From Tetragonia tetragonoides (taxonomy: Eukaryota; Streptophyta; Magnoliopsida; Caryophyllales; Aizoaceae): 64,000 nucleotides of DNA. The stretch lies in contig CM076140.1 of assembly GCA_038025085.1 (NCBI GenBank), positions 17,194,001-17,258,000 on the forward strand, in the 5' to 3' direction. Under the pieces are notes generated by a model. It was not told the origin of the DNA and did no database searches. It was given only the letters and a program-made list of their open reading frames with translations. The position numbers were made by a program, and so were the translations under genes. Shown in pieces: positions 11,918-22,437 of this stretch; position 1 is the first letter of the stretch, and every line of letters starts with the position of its first letter.

Positions 11918-12071
11918 ATAACCGCCGGGTAAGTGGGGCGGGGTGAATTTGGAATCTCCAACCCGTGACGGGGATAGGGCGGGTGGTGGAATCGAAATAT
12001 CCACGTGGGTATGGGGATGGATCTACCTATATCCACTACCGCCCCGCCCCATTGCCATCCCTAGTTGAGAG

Positions 12072-13980
12072 CTCCGGTAAAGTGGATCGTTGTGAAGACT
12101 TGGTAGTTGATAATTGAGGGGATCATCGGTACGGAAACAGATGTTGTTTCGGGTTGATCATCGACATGTATTTGTGGGTGTATCTTTGGATTGTAGGAGC
12201 ACCAAATTGAGTTAGGATTTATCAATTTGTACTAGTATCAAAGATAAATTGTTTACTTGTTGCTTGATCTTGTGATTGTTGTCGTTGTACTCTTGATTAT
12301 CATACTGAGTTATATTGTGGAGATCCGCACAGTGGTTTTTCTCCTAATTGAGAGAGATTTTCCACGTAAAATTAAATGCGTTTTTTTTGGGTTCTTGCAC
12401 TTTATTTTTCCAATTATCTGTTGTTGTGATTGTGGGTAAATACTGTAGTTTTCTCCAACAACTTTTAATCTCAGCACAGGGCCTCCAAAGATTTTTAGAT
12501 AACCTTGAAAAAATGGTCACTGTTCTAAAGTAGTTAACTATGATTGAATCCAGCATTATTCAGTCAATTATAGTTGTGTATGCTAGCAATAAAATGGGAT
12601 AATATTTGGTGGGTAACCCATAAATATATTCTATCTATCTCCTTTCTCTCTTTTCAAATGGTAACAAATAAAGTTAAAGATAGATACAAACCATACGTAT
12701 ACATTACTTGTGACTTGTGAGTTGTTCACCCAGTGGATTAACCGAACATTTTCGTAGGGTTGTCACGATGTTATAACTAATTCCGAATGGAATGAAATAA
12801 CCTAGCATTAAAATGTATAACCGTTGGAACTATCAAAAGAACACTTTGCATGTTAAGTACCAAGGAAATTGATAATCCTAGTAATTGAAGCTGCACTCCT
12901 ACGAGGATATTCGAGATCATCGAGTTTTGCAGTGGGAAGCCAAGCCATGAGACTTCCCATCCATTCATACATGTACATTGAAATTACAAATGAACTTAAA
13001 CAATTAAGGTCAGCTTTAGTCAAACGACTGCTAATGGCTTTTTAATTTATGAAGTCCCTTTTCTGCACAATTTTATATCCAATACAAGGTTTTTATGAAA
13101 GTCTGTGGCCTATGGGGGATAAAAAGCTCTTAAAAAAATTGCTCCCAATAGTTGTTACACAAAAAATCCCAGATTTATACAAACCGATTTGGTTAGACAA
13201 ATTCCATTCTATAGGTTATGATGTGCTCATCGCACATGTGAAATACCTCTTTGTAATTTATAGGTTTACAAAATAGAGATTATTGCTTTTGATCATTATC
13301 ATTTCGGATGATACGTATAGACCATGAAAACATCGAACAAGTAGGGTAAAAAACAAGGGTCAAAATTAGGTGTAATCAAACTTTTATTAAGAGTTTTAAT
13401 TAGCTACTATATATATTATACTCCAACAACCATCTAATTGTCAATCTACTAACTAAATAGTGAAACTTATTAGGCCATTATTAAGTATCAAATTGCTCTT
13501 ATCCAATCATATCATTCAAATATTATGGTGGTAATAGATAGGGGTATATGATAACCACATTGATGTGAAGTTTCAATATATGTGAAGCATGACATTCACC
13601 AATATCTCAAGTTGACAATTGGTTTTTTGATTTTAGTTGCCAAGTGTACTTCATAATAGTAAGATCGAGGATAATTTGGGAGAAAGAGATACACCGAGTG
13701 TTGGGAGTAACATTCTTCTAGGAAGAAGTTTATGAGTAGTTTGTATCTTAAGTATGCCTTTTTGATCTAATAAAGGTCACTTCAGTTATAAGCACTTTTT
13801 TCGCTTCAATACATACTTGTGCATAAGGTTTTTAACAATTCTCTTGTTGTTGGACTAGTTGTTACACGTCTCTTTTCTTTGCTTCATGTACAATTTTGAG
13901 TTGCACGTGATGTTTGCTTTGAAACTTGTCGCTTTGGATTTGATAATTGGTGCAACTTTTAATATGAAAAATATTTGGTT
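12072..13980. other. Gene-free spacer
   Basis: AT-rich sequence with many stops in all frames. Open frames of 60-100 residues (12257-12439, 12777-12968, 13049-13276) show no recognisable motif or domain. A GGTGGGTAACCCA motif at about 12609 resembles the end of the fold-back structure at 13981. Nothing else is supportable. Confidence 0.5.
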
Positions 13981-14021
13981 GACCCACAGGGTGGGTAACC
14001 CACCTTTTCTATGTATGTATC

Positions 14022-14433
14022 TAGAGATGGTACTGGGCACGGGTAGCACGAGGTACGGCACGACCGAGCATGCCTTTTACATGGCACGACACGGGCATGG
14101 AGGAAGCTTGGGCACGAGCACGGGCACGAACGACTGGGCCTGGGCTAGGCCCGGACAAGGATTTTGAAAAGAAAGCACGGTCAGGCACGGCACGACCGGC
14201 GCGATAAATTTTTTATATTATTTTAAAAAAACATGGGCCCGGCACGCACGGCACGAGCATGACACGACACAAGCACGAGCACGGACACGACCTGGGCTTA
14301 CCATTTGGAAGAGCAGGCACGACACGACACGACATGAAGCACGATAACTTTAAGCACAGCATGGCACGATATTGTTACAAAGCACGAAGGCACGGCACAA
14401 GCACAACCCAAGCACAGCACGAAGCCATCTTTA
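14022..14433. mobile_element. Non-autonomous hAT element, 412 bp
   Basis: Perfect 8-bp target duplications TATGTATC (14014-14021 and 14434-14441) flank ends TAGAGATGG and CCATCTTTA, which are inverted complements with one mismatch. The interior is an unusual array of GGCACGACACGGGCATG-like units with no transposase. Long open frames here (13859-14167, 14259-14456) come from this biased repeat composition. Confidence 0.85.
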
Positions 14434-14462
14434 TATGTATCTCTCTCCTACCTTAAATGTTA

Positions 14463-14717
14463 CTCCCTCCGTTTCACCAAGATGTTTACACTTCAAATTT
14501 CAAAGTCAAAGTTCATAAACTTTGACCATGAATTGGTGAAAAAATAAAAAGATTTATAATGTAAAAATGCTACTTTTAGATTCATTTTAAAGAATATTTT
14601 TGAAAACTTATAATTTTATAATTTATATATGCGTGGAATTACAATTATGTATGGTCAAAGTATTGTATTGGAGACCGCGAAAAAACAAATGTAATCATCT
14701 TCATGAAACGGAGGAAG
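14463..14717. mobile_element. Stowaway-type MITE (Tc1/mariner), 255 bp
   Basis: Terminal inverted repeats begin CTCCCTCCGTTTCA and end TGAAACGGAGGAAG, each flanked by TA (14461-14462 and 14718-14719). The CTCCCTCCG end and TA duplication are hallmarks of Stowaway elements. It has no coding capacity. Confidence 0.85.
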
Positions 14718-14876
14718 TATTTCTTGAAAATAGAGGAGAGAGAATCTGAAAATAGAGGAAAGAGCTAGATACAAAGGGAGAGGGTTGCCAACACAGTGGG
14801 TGAATGTATCATTCTCCTTTCAATATGGCTACAAGTTTGAAGTTTTTAAAAAATTAATCACAACGTACTCAACTAA

Positions 14877-15033
14877 GGCCCTGTTATTTTTGTCGTCTCC
14901 ATACTGCATTCCGTTCCATTCCGCGCCGTTTTGTTTCGTATTCTTTACTTCATTTTTTCTTACATTTTCTTTCATTTTCCACACAGCGTCGTTCCGATTC
15001 GCGTTGTAGCATTCCATTGAAGAGAAAAGGGCC
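14877..15033. mobile_element. Tourist-like MITE, 157 bp, TSD TAA
   Basis: Ends GGCCCTGTTATTTTTG and GAAGAGAAAAGGGCC are inverted, flanked on both sides by TAA (14874-14876 and 15034-15036). The interior is rich in CATTCCGTTCC-type repeats. It heads a cluster of related elements. Confidence 0.75.
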
Positions 15034-15036
15034 TAA

Positions 15037-15430
15037 CCGCCTAAGTTATGTTCTTTTCGTCGTCTCCAAGTCGCATTACATTCCGTCCCATTCCAATTTG
15101 TTCCGTTCCGTGACATCCCGTTCCGCATTCCGTACTGCTTAATTTTGTCTCACATTTTGTTTCATTATCCCCGCCTTTCCATTGCGTTCACCATCCCACA
15201 CTTTTTCGTTGAAGAGAACAAAGCTTTTTAGGCCTTATTCTTCAAATAAATGATGTATGATTGTGAAGAACGGAACGAAACGGAACAATGTGGAACAGAA
15301 TGGAACATAACTGTGTGGATAACTGAACAAAATCTGAGACAAAATTTAGAGCAAAATACGGAACGTAACCGAACAACGGATTACGGAACGGAACGTAATG
15401 CAGCATGGAGACGATAAAAAGAACGAGGTC
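15037..15430. mobile_element. Two further Tourist-like elements of the same family
   Basis: One copy runs from about 15045 to 15224 (TGTTCTTTTCGTCGTCTCC at the left, GTTGAAGAGAACAAAGC at the right). A second in opposite sense runs 15231-15430 (GGCCTTATTCTTC to GAACGAGGTC), preceded by TTA and followed by TGA. Both carry the CCGTTCC/GGAACGG interior of the element at 14877-15033. Target duplications are imperfect, so the boundaries are approximate. Confidence 0.55.
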
Positions 15431-15478
15431 TGATCTTCCAGTGAGTTCATCTTCTCTTACCCAAGTTATGCTTCGTTC

Positions 15479-15830
15479 TTTTCTACCGAAAAATACTAAA
15501 TCGAACTTAACTTTTTTTTTTTTTAATCACCAAACTTAACTTATTTGGACTAAATTGGATTAAAACTCAATTGAAGTAAATAAATTTTTTCAATTTGATA
15601 TTTAACAATTTATAATTTGTCCAAACATATTTAATATTGGATTTATTTTAAAGTATGTGTCGAAATCTTTTCATTGATACAGATATCACTACTAATTTAT
15701 TTTCGAATAAAAATTTATTTGAGTGATAAATTTGTACTGGAGCTAAACTAATTTGGAATGAATTGAATCGATTTGGAATGAATTGGATCGAATTGAATTG
15801 AACTAAAAATCAGGTGAGTATAACAGGGTC
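15479..15830. mobile_element. Tourist-like MITE, 352 bp, TSD TTA
   Basis: Starts TGCTTCGTTCTTTTC and ends AACAGGGTC, weakly inverted, with TTA on each side (15476-15478 and 15831-15833). The interior has GAATTGAATTGAACT-like repeats also seen in the element at 52649-52904. Confidence 0.5.
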
Positions 15831-15833
15831 TTA

Positions 15834-16256
15834 GACCTTATTTGAAAGTAATTATGATTAGGTTTAATCACTGGAAGTTGTAAAATTCAGTTGAAGAGAA
15901 CAAGACTCAACTAGCTTTGCTTCCTATGAAGTGTAAATTCTCCTTTACCTCAAAATTTTGAACCAGACAAGATTTTCTTTTTGGCTTATAAAAAAAAAAG
16001 GTGCAAGTAAATGGCGATCGAGGCACCTCCCATTAAATCGTGTTCGAGCTCGTGTGTTCAACAACGAATCTAACATATTTACTGAACAACCAACATAAGT
16101 ACTGACCTCATTAATATAGCACCATCAAGGGAGTAGTATAGTCTCTAAAAGCCGATAGTTACAAGGCATGAAAATGAGAAATCGAACTCATAACCTTGCC
16201 TTACCAAAAAAAACTCCCGAGTAAGCGTTGAACCAAACAAGTGTCTATCTAGCCAA
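15834..16256. other. Gene-free spacer with a Tourist-end fragment
   Basis: A short stretch GTTGAAGAGAACAAGACT (about 15891-15908) resembles the end of the Tourist-like family, suggesting a degraded copy. The rest is unannotated AT-rich sequence with no gene or structured element that I can support. Confidence 0.4.
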
Positions 16257-16264
16257 GTGCCAAC

Positions 16265-16834
16265 TAGGGATGTAAATGGATCGGATTCGGATCGGGTGGA
16301 GCATCATCCGCTCCATCCGCGAAATCCATCTAATCAATCCGCTCCATCTGTCATCCGCCAACCATCCAATCCATATCCAATCCGTCCGTCATCCGCGGAT
16401 TAGTGGATAGATCGAGTGCTTAACGGTTTATGTACTAAAAACAATAAATAGACCCAACTATAATATAATTGTTAGTAGTCAAACAAAACTTCAACTCATA
16501 TACGATCATTTTACCTTCTAACAACAAAAATAACACAATTTAGTTTAAATAATAACAATACAAATTAGAAAACAAGTAAAATTAAACTAAGATGTAAATA
16601 TAACATATGTTTGATATCTTTTTTATATTATTCTTTTACACTTTAATATCTAAACGGGTGATGGATGGATTCGCGGATCGTGTTAGCGGATGAGAAATCC
16701 CATCCATCATCCGCTCCATCCGCTATCCAATCCATCCGTCATCCTCTCCATCATCCATTTAATCGGGTTTTAATCCATATGTTCGGTTCGCATGGAGCGA
16801 GTATCCGCGGATCATAAATCCATTTACATCCCTA
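16265..16834. mobile_element. Non-autonomous hAT element, 570 bp
   Basis: Ends TAGGGATGTAAATGGATC and ATCCATTTACATCCCTA are inverted. They are flanked by GTGCCAAC (16257-16264) and GTGCCAAG (16835-16842), an 8-bp target duplication with one change. The arms are GGATCGGATTCGGATC-like and CATCCGCTCCATCCGC-like repeats around an AT-rich centre. There is no transposase. Confidence 0.88.
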
Positions 16835-16842
16835 GTGCCAAG

Positions 16843-17182
16843 CCGCTGATCTGGCCTTGGGATTTTTCCTGTTAACTTGGGATAAGTGAAGCACTCGTGG
16901 ATGAACATTTTGAGTACAATAGTATGTTTCATATAGACACTATAAAAAAAGGGTCTAGGTCAATTTCCAATGTTGCTACTTGCTATAATGGCGCCGTCTT
17001 TCATATGATTTCTCGTAGATTATTAATCCATGGAATGACTACTGGCTGTACGAATCGTGAGGAGACATGTGGAAATTAATTTGATCTTCCACAAATTTCG
17101 GACATTTCTATTGGGAAGATCATTATTGCAAGGCCCAATTAAATCAGGAGGAAAAATTCACATACAGTAATGTGGTGACTAA
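16843..17182. other. Gene-free spacer
   Basis: No element or reading frame longer than about 60 residues and no recognisable motif. It separates a hAT element from a Tourist-like element. Confidence 0.5.
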
Positions 17183-17349
17183 TTGTGCCGTTTCCATACT
17201 CCATTCCATTTTGTCCTGCATCGTTTTATTTTGCGTCGTTTTGTTTTTTTCCTTTCCATTTCGTACCATTATGTTCCGCTTCATTTCGCGTCGTTCTATT
17301 CCGCTTTGTTCTTCATCGTCCCTCACCATTCCGTTGAAGAAAACATGCC
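17183..17349. mobile_element. Tourist-like MITE, 167 bp, TSD TAA
   Basis: A degraded copy of the CCATTCCGTTCC-type family. Flanking TAA occurs at 17180-17182 and 17350-17352, and the right end GTTGAAGAAAACATGCC matches the family end GTTGAAGAGAACAAGGCC. The left end seems internally shortened. Confidence 0.6.
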
Positions 17350-17352
17350 TAA

Positions 17353-17972
17353 ATGACTAATTTTTCCAAACTTATTTTTGGAAATTTTCCGTCCCAAATA
17401 TAATTGTATTCAAGTTAATGTGGTGACTCACTTATCCCCTCCCACCTCCAAATTGGGGTCTAATTCTCATCTCCAATAGTTTCAAATCCAGTTCTGGCGT
17501 TCCCTCCCCTCTAAAGCTTGTTAGAATGTGTTTTTTGCAAGATGCATCCAATGTGCACATTTAGGACTTTGCTTATCAATTTGATTTACAAGAGTGGTAC
17601 TACGCTTGTGGCAACAATCTCGAATTGATTTTGTACGGGCAATCATGCCTATTAGTTTGGTTAAGGCCTAAGGAGCGGTAATCTTTTCTAGTGAGATTGA
17701 ATTTCATTTGCATCGTTCTCTTTCCTCTAATATACTTTGCTAAATAAGGAAATAATATGAGTTTTAGTTTGAGTTTGTGTATGATTGGCTATTCGATCAA
17801 GTGTGTAATTTGATCAAGTGTGTATGAAATCAATTGCAAACCAAAGGTTTATCAAATCAGAGGTAAGGGTACAACTCGATTTTACGGCTAGAGTACAATT
17901 ACCAATATTTTCTGAATTTTTCGTTTTGTGATAGCTGTTTTCTATCTACATGTTTTTGCTTTGTAATAGTGG
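17353..17972. other. Gene-free spacer
   Basis: AT-rich sequence without supportable genes. A near-repeat of GATCAAGTGTGTA occurs at about 17800-17825. No structural RNA or transposon ends were recognised. Confidence 0.5.
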
Positions 17973-17980
17973 TTAGTGAC

Positions 17981-18516
17981 TAGCGCCGACAAAAGCTGAC
18001 ACAACAGGAACCGGATACGAAATAAGCGGGTTAGTGTTGAGATTTTCGACACGATTAACATAAGCAGCTCGACACGAGTAACCTGTTTAGTTAAAAGGGT
18101 TGGGTTAGTGTTGAGATTTTCAACACAAAATTGACACGCTCTGACAGGATTATTCAAATATGTCGAGAAATATGTCATTTAACTAATGATAATATCAAAA
18201 AATAAAGTTTAAATCTATGATATTCGTTATTTTTATTGAGTAATACACCAATGGAAGCTTAAAAGTAATTTTCAAAATTCCTTTACTATTTTTTATTATT
18301 TTTTTATGTTATATTTTTTATTTTCTGAAAAGAAATTATATTCAAAAAGTTAAGCGGGTCAACCCAAATGACACGATTATTAAGCGGGTTGGGTGAGTGT
18401 TGAAGGTTTCTAACACGATTAATAAATGGGTCAGGTTAGTGTCGGGAGTTTTCTGACACGATTATCTTTAACACGAACACAAGCATGAACACGACACGAC
18501 CTATTTGCCAACTCTA
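17981..18516. mobile_element. Non-autonomous hAT element, 536 bp
   Basis: Perfect 8-bp target duplications TTAGTGAC lie at 17973-17980 and 18517-18524. The right end (reverse complement TAGAGTTGGCAAATAGGTCG) and left end TAGCGCCGACAAAAGCTGAC are weak inverted repeats. The interior has repeated AACACGATTA and GCGGGTTGGGT units around an AT-rich core. No transposase is present. Confidence 0.75.
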
Positions 18517-18666
18517 TTAGTGACACAACATGAACTGAAGGCTCACCGCTCATTAAGGATTACATAATATATATTGTGTATATGATTTGTTTTATGGAAG
18601 GATACCATTATATTATTATCGCCTTTTATGAACAATAGTTTGGTTTAGTGCAGGAGTTGGAGTTTC

Positions 18667-18960
<294 letters not shown>

Positions 18961-19241
18961 TAGCATTTTTTTTTGGTAATTAAACTTCTCATATTAATTA
19001 CCAGAATAAACGTTTTACAGCACGGTCCAACTAATTGAACCTCTCAAAAGAATACTCAACTAGATCACAGACTATGGATGGGTGAACTTACAAAGCATCA
19101 GTAGGTAATACACTCACCTTCTAGGAATGGTATTGTATTAACCTATCCCTTCATGTGCTGTTTAGTTCATCCACAACTCAAGACCCACAGTGAGTACATA
19201 CACCACTCAAAAAAACATAATGCAACTAAGAAGTTACAGTA

Positions 19242-22200
19242 TCACAAAGACTCAAAAAAACTCAGCAACTTAACAGATTTTTGGCTTCGTGCACACAGCA
19301 AGAACCGAATCTGGTAAATGATCTTGGAAGCATCTGTAGCTTTTTGTGTGAAGCTTCTTGTGTTCCTTTCAATCCATAAGCAATACAAAGTCGTGGCAAG
19401 GCTCATTTTCGCTGCAACAGCACGAGCAATTTTGCCTTTAGATATTCTAAGCATCAACTCGCATGTATCTTGCCAGTCAATACTCTGGGTGTTTACACTT
19501 ATCCATATCAAAATATTTTTCCATGCCTACAGTGAAAACAAGCACTCAAAAAATAAATGATTTAGAGATTCAGCATGAGTTTCACATAGGACACACACAA
19601 GATCACATGTTATCCCCGAGAAGAGCAATCTGTCCTTTGTCCTCAATCTTCCCTGCAACGTCAACCAGAGAATGAACACAGTTTTGGTGAAGCTGGGTTT
19701 GAGCAGACAAGGTTCTTCCATGTGACATTATTAACTTCCCCCCCCCCCCCCCCGAGCTTTTGATATGCTCTCTTGATGTAGAACTTGTTCTATATTACAA
19801 CACTATGCTAATCCCCCAAAGTGTCCACATACTTCCTCATATGGAAGATTTTCCCGATCATCCAAGAAGCTTGGGTAGGGGGCTCCATACTCTTGAGGTC
19901 TGAATTTTTGATGTAGTAGGTATGAACCCACAATATCCAAAGAGCATCTTTTTTTTGCACTAAGAACCCATAGCAGTTTACAAATCGCGGCCTGGTTCCA
20001 AATTTTCATGTTCATAAGATTGAAACCACCAGCTCCTTTTGGTAGACATAGCTTTTCCCATGCAACAAGTGCTCTTTTTGTGATTATGGCATCACGAGAC
20101 CACATGTAGCTTCTACATGCAGCTTCAATGATAACTTTTTGTGGTAATACAAATAGTTGAGACCAATATGACTATATTCCAAATAGCACAGCTTTTAAGT
20201 TGTATATATATCCTGCTTGCATATGAAAGGAACCTAGAGGTCCAGGACCTTATTTTTCCAAGCATTTTCTCAACAAGAGGCTTGCATTGAGCTACAGTAA
20301 GCTTCTTAGTGGACAAAGGAACACCCAAATATTTCATTGGCAAAGAGTCCTCAGAATAGCCAAGACAATCTAGAATCTTATCTTTCGCAGCCACTGGTAC
20401 ACCCCCAAAGTATAAGTGGCTTTTGTTTATATTAGCTTTCAGCCCAGTGGCAGCCAGGAAGTAGCTAAATTTTGTGTGTAGTAGATGAACAGAATCATAG
20501 TCCCCTTTAGTAAGTCATCTACAAAGCACATATGAACTATACCTAAATTTTTGAATCTAGGGTGAAAGTGGAAAGCAGGTTCACACTGTAAGGTATGTAG
20601 TACTCTATGAAGATATTCCATAACCAGGGTAAAAATGTAGGGTGAGATAGGATCGTCTTGTCTAAGTCCTTTCTTTTCAGGGAAAGCCTCAGTATAAAAC
20701 CCATTCAAACTTACAGAGTAGCTAACAGTAGTAATACAAGTCATCAACCAAACAATAAACTGAAACAGGGAAGCCTAATTCCTTTAGAATCTGTTCAATG
20801 AAATACCATTCCACTGAATCATATGCCTTTTGAAAGTCAACCTTCAACATGCACCCGGGAGAGATGTTTTTCCTGGAGTAGCCCTTCACTAACTCATGAC
20901 TAAGTAGGATATTATGTCCAATGAGCCTACTAGGAATGAATGCAGATTGACTATTGCTAACCACAGTAGAAATCACATGTTGTAGCATATGAGTAAGGAC
21001 CTTCGAGATGATCTTGTAGATAAGGGTGCAACATGCAATAGGCCAGGTCTGAATTCTCTTATAGAAGAAGGTTGAGGGACCTTGGGAACGAAAGTGATCA
21101 GAGCTATATTCATCTCATATAATACGCATCCAGTATTGAAAAACTCATGAATAGCTAAACATACCTCAGGGCCAATAATATGCCATGGTTTCTTGAAAAA
21201 ATGGGCATTGAAGACATCAATACCAGGGGCTTTATTATCATCAATAGAAAAAATGGCTTCCTTGATTTCCTAATCTGTAACCTCGGTACATAAAAGGAGT
21301 TGATGCTCAAAAGATAGCATAGGTCCCTGTCTCATAAAATCAATATCAATGCAAGGTAGACTGGTTGCAGAAGATCCTATCAGGCTCTTGTAGAAAGTAA
21401 GGACTTCCTGCTTAATTTCCTCAACTTTGATCAATCTTCTACCATCCTCAGTAACTAGGGTAGAAATAGAGCTTTTGTTCGATCTTTCAATCATGATTGA
21501 GAAAAAATATTTAGAGTTAGCATCACCCTCTTTGATCCAGGGAGCCTTTGATTTCTGTTTATAAAGTTTATAAACAGTCTCTTGAATATTACTCCACTTT
21601 TCTAGCTGTACGACATTCCTTTTCATGAGCTCTAATGATAGGATCTATGGATCCTTGCTGCATATGTTTTTGTGTATTCTCTAGCATCTCTCTATTTGTC
21701 CAAGTATATATCTTGCCCACAGCAGGTAGTTCAGCCAGATTAAGATCATCCATGAAGTTTTGCAAGTCAATAACTTCATGAGGTGTAACTTGGGTTTCTA
21801 TCACTGGCAGCCAACACGGTGTTAAAGTCACCACTTAGAAGCCAAGGTTCCTATATAGATTCACCAAGAAGGGTCAAGCTATCCCAAAGCTCCTTCCTCT
21901 CGTCCACAGTATTATACCTATACACAATAGTACAATGCAACTAAAATCACTATGTCTACTTTCCATTTTGTAATGAATATACTGAGCATGTGTATGTGGT
22001 AATAATATGAACATCAACAAGAGCTGATTGCCAAATTAGCCAAATTCTCCCATTGGAGCTTCATAATAGGTAGTAATACACTCATAATCCTTAGCAACTT
22101 TCTTGCTAATAATACTGGCTTTATGCTGCTTCACACGAGTCTCTAACACACCTACAAAAACAATCTTGTTCTTCTTCAAGAAAATCTTCAACTTCTTTTG

Positions 22201-22362
22201 CTTGAATGGCTTATTCAAGCCTCTCACAAGCCTCTCACATTCCATGTAAGAATATTCATTGAGTATGTGAGAGAGAGGACCCATCACCAACATTGGGAGG
22301 ATCTGGTGGTTCCACTTGCTCCCAAATAGGCTCCAGAATTTGGAAGGGATTGCTCGAGGCAT
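19242..22362 (-). pseudogene. LINE-1 ORF2: endonuclease, reverse transcriptase and zf-RVT remnant
   Basis: Reading leftwards, the frames cover the endonuclease start (RGLNKPFKQKKL, then VLETRVKQ, 22362-22036), more endonuclease (21834-21589), the linker and start of RT (21626-21270), RT with [13 protein letters not shown] and [10 protein letters not shown] (20988-20722), KKGLRQDDPISPYIF and the catalytic FVDD box at about 20514-20525 (20747-20439), then thumb and connection segments (20394-19803) and the zinc-finger-like C-terminus VCVLCETHAESLNHLFFEC (19721-19527), ending near 19242. At least six frame breaks separate these parts. ORF2 of plant L1 nicks the target and copies the RNA; this copy cannot do so. 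Confidence 0.85.
19738..19753. repeat. C16 homopolymer
   Basis: Sixteen consecutive C bases within LINE-1 ORF2, between two frame segments. The length is likely unstable and the exact count may be affected by sequencing or assembly. Confidence 0.85.
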
Positions 22363-22437
22363 GGATGGTGACTATATCAGGTATAAGGCCTTCACTAACA
22401 CTATAACAACTACCTTGTCTCACTATTATAGGACCAT

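Larger units (their letters stand above)
4289..12063. mobile_element. Non-autonomous hAT element split by an LTR retrotransposon
   Basis: The left end TAGGGATGACAATGG and the right end CCATTGCCATCCCTA are inverted complements with one mismatch. They are flanked by 8-bp direct repeats GTTGAGAA (4281-4288) and GTTGAGAG (12064-12071), the hAT signature. The element proper is only about 600 bp (4289-4745 plus 11918-12063), GC-rich, with GGGGCGG and CCCGCCCC stretches and no transposase. The remainder is LTR element C. Open frames at 4282-4554 fall in the GC-rich arm and are not genes. Confidence 0.85.
13981..14802. mobile_element. Possible fold-back element carrying two nested transposons
   Basis: ACCCACAGGGTGGGTAACCC at the left is loosely the inverse complement of GGGTTGCCAACACAGTGGGT at the right. 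The similarity continues inward as TATGTATCTCTCTCCT against AGAGGAAAGAGCTAGATACA. The interior holds a hAT element (14022-14433) and a Stowaway (14463-14717). No clear target duplication was found, so family and exact ends are uncertain. Confidence 0.35.

Noticed and set aside
13859..14456. Open frames of 65-102 residues rich in His, Gly and Arg
   Set aside because: Product of GGCACGA-type repeats in the hAT element at 14022-14433.
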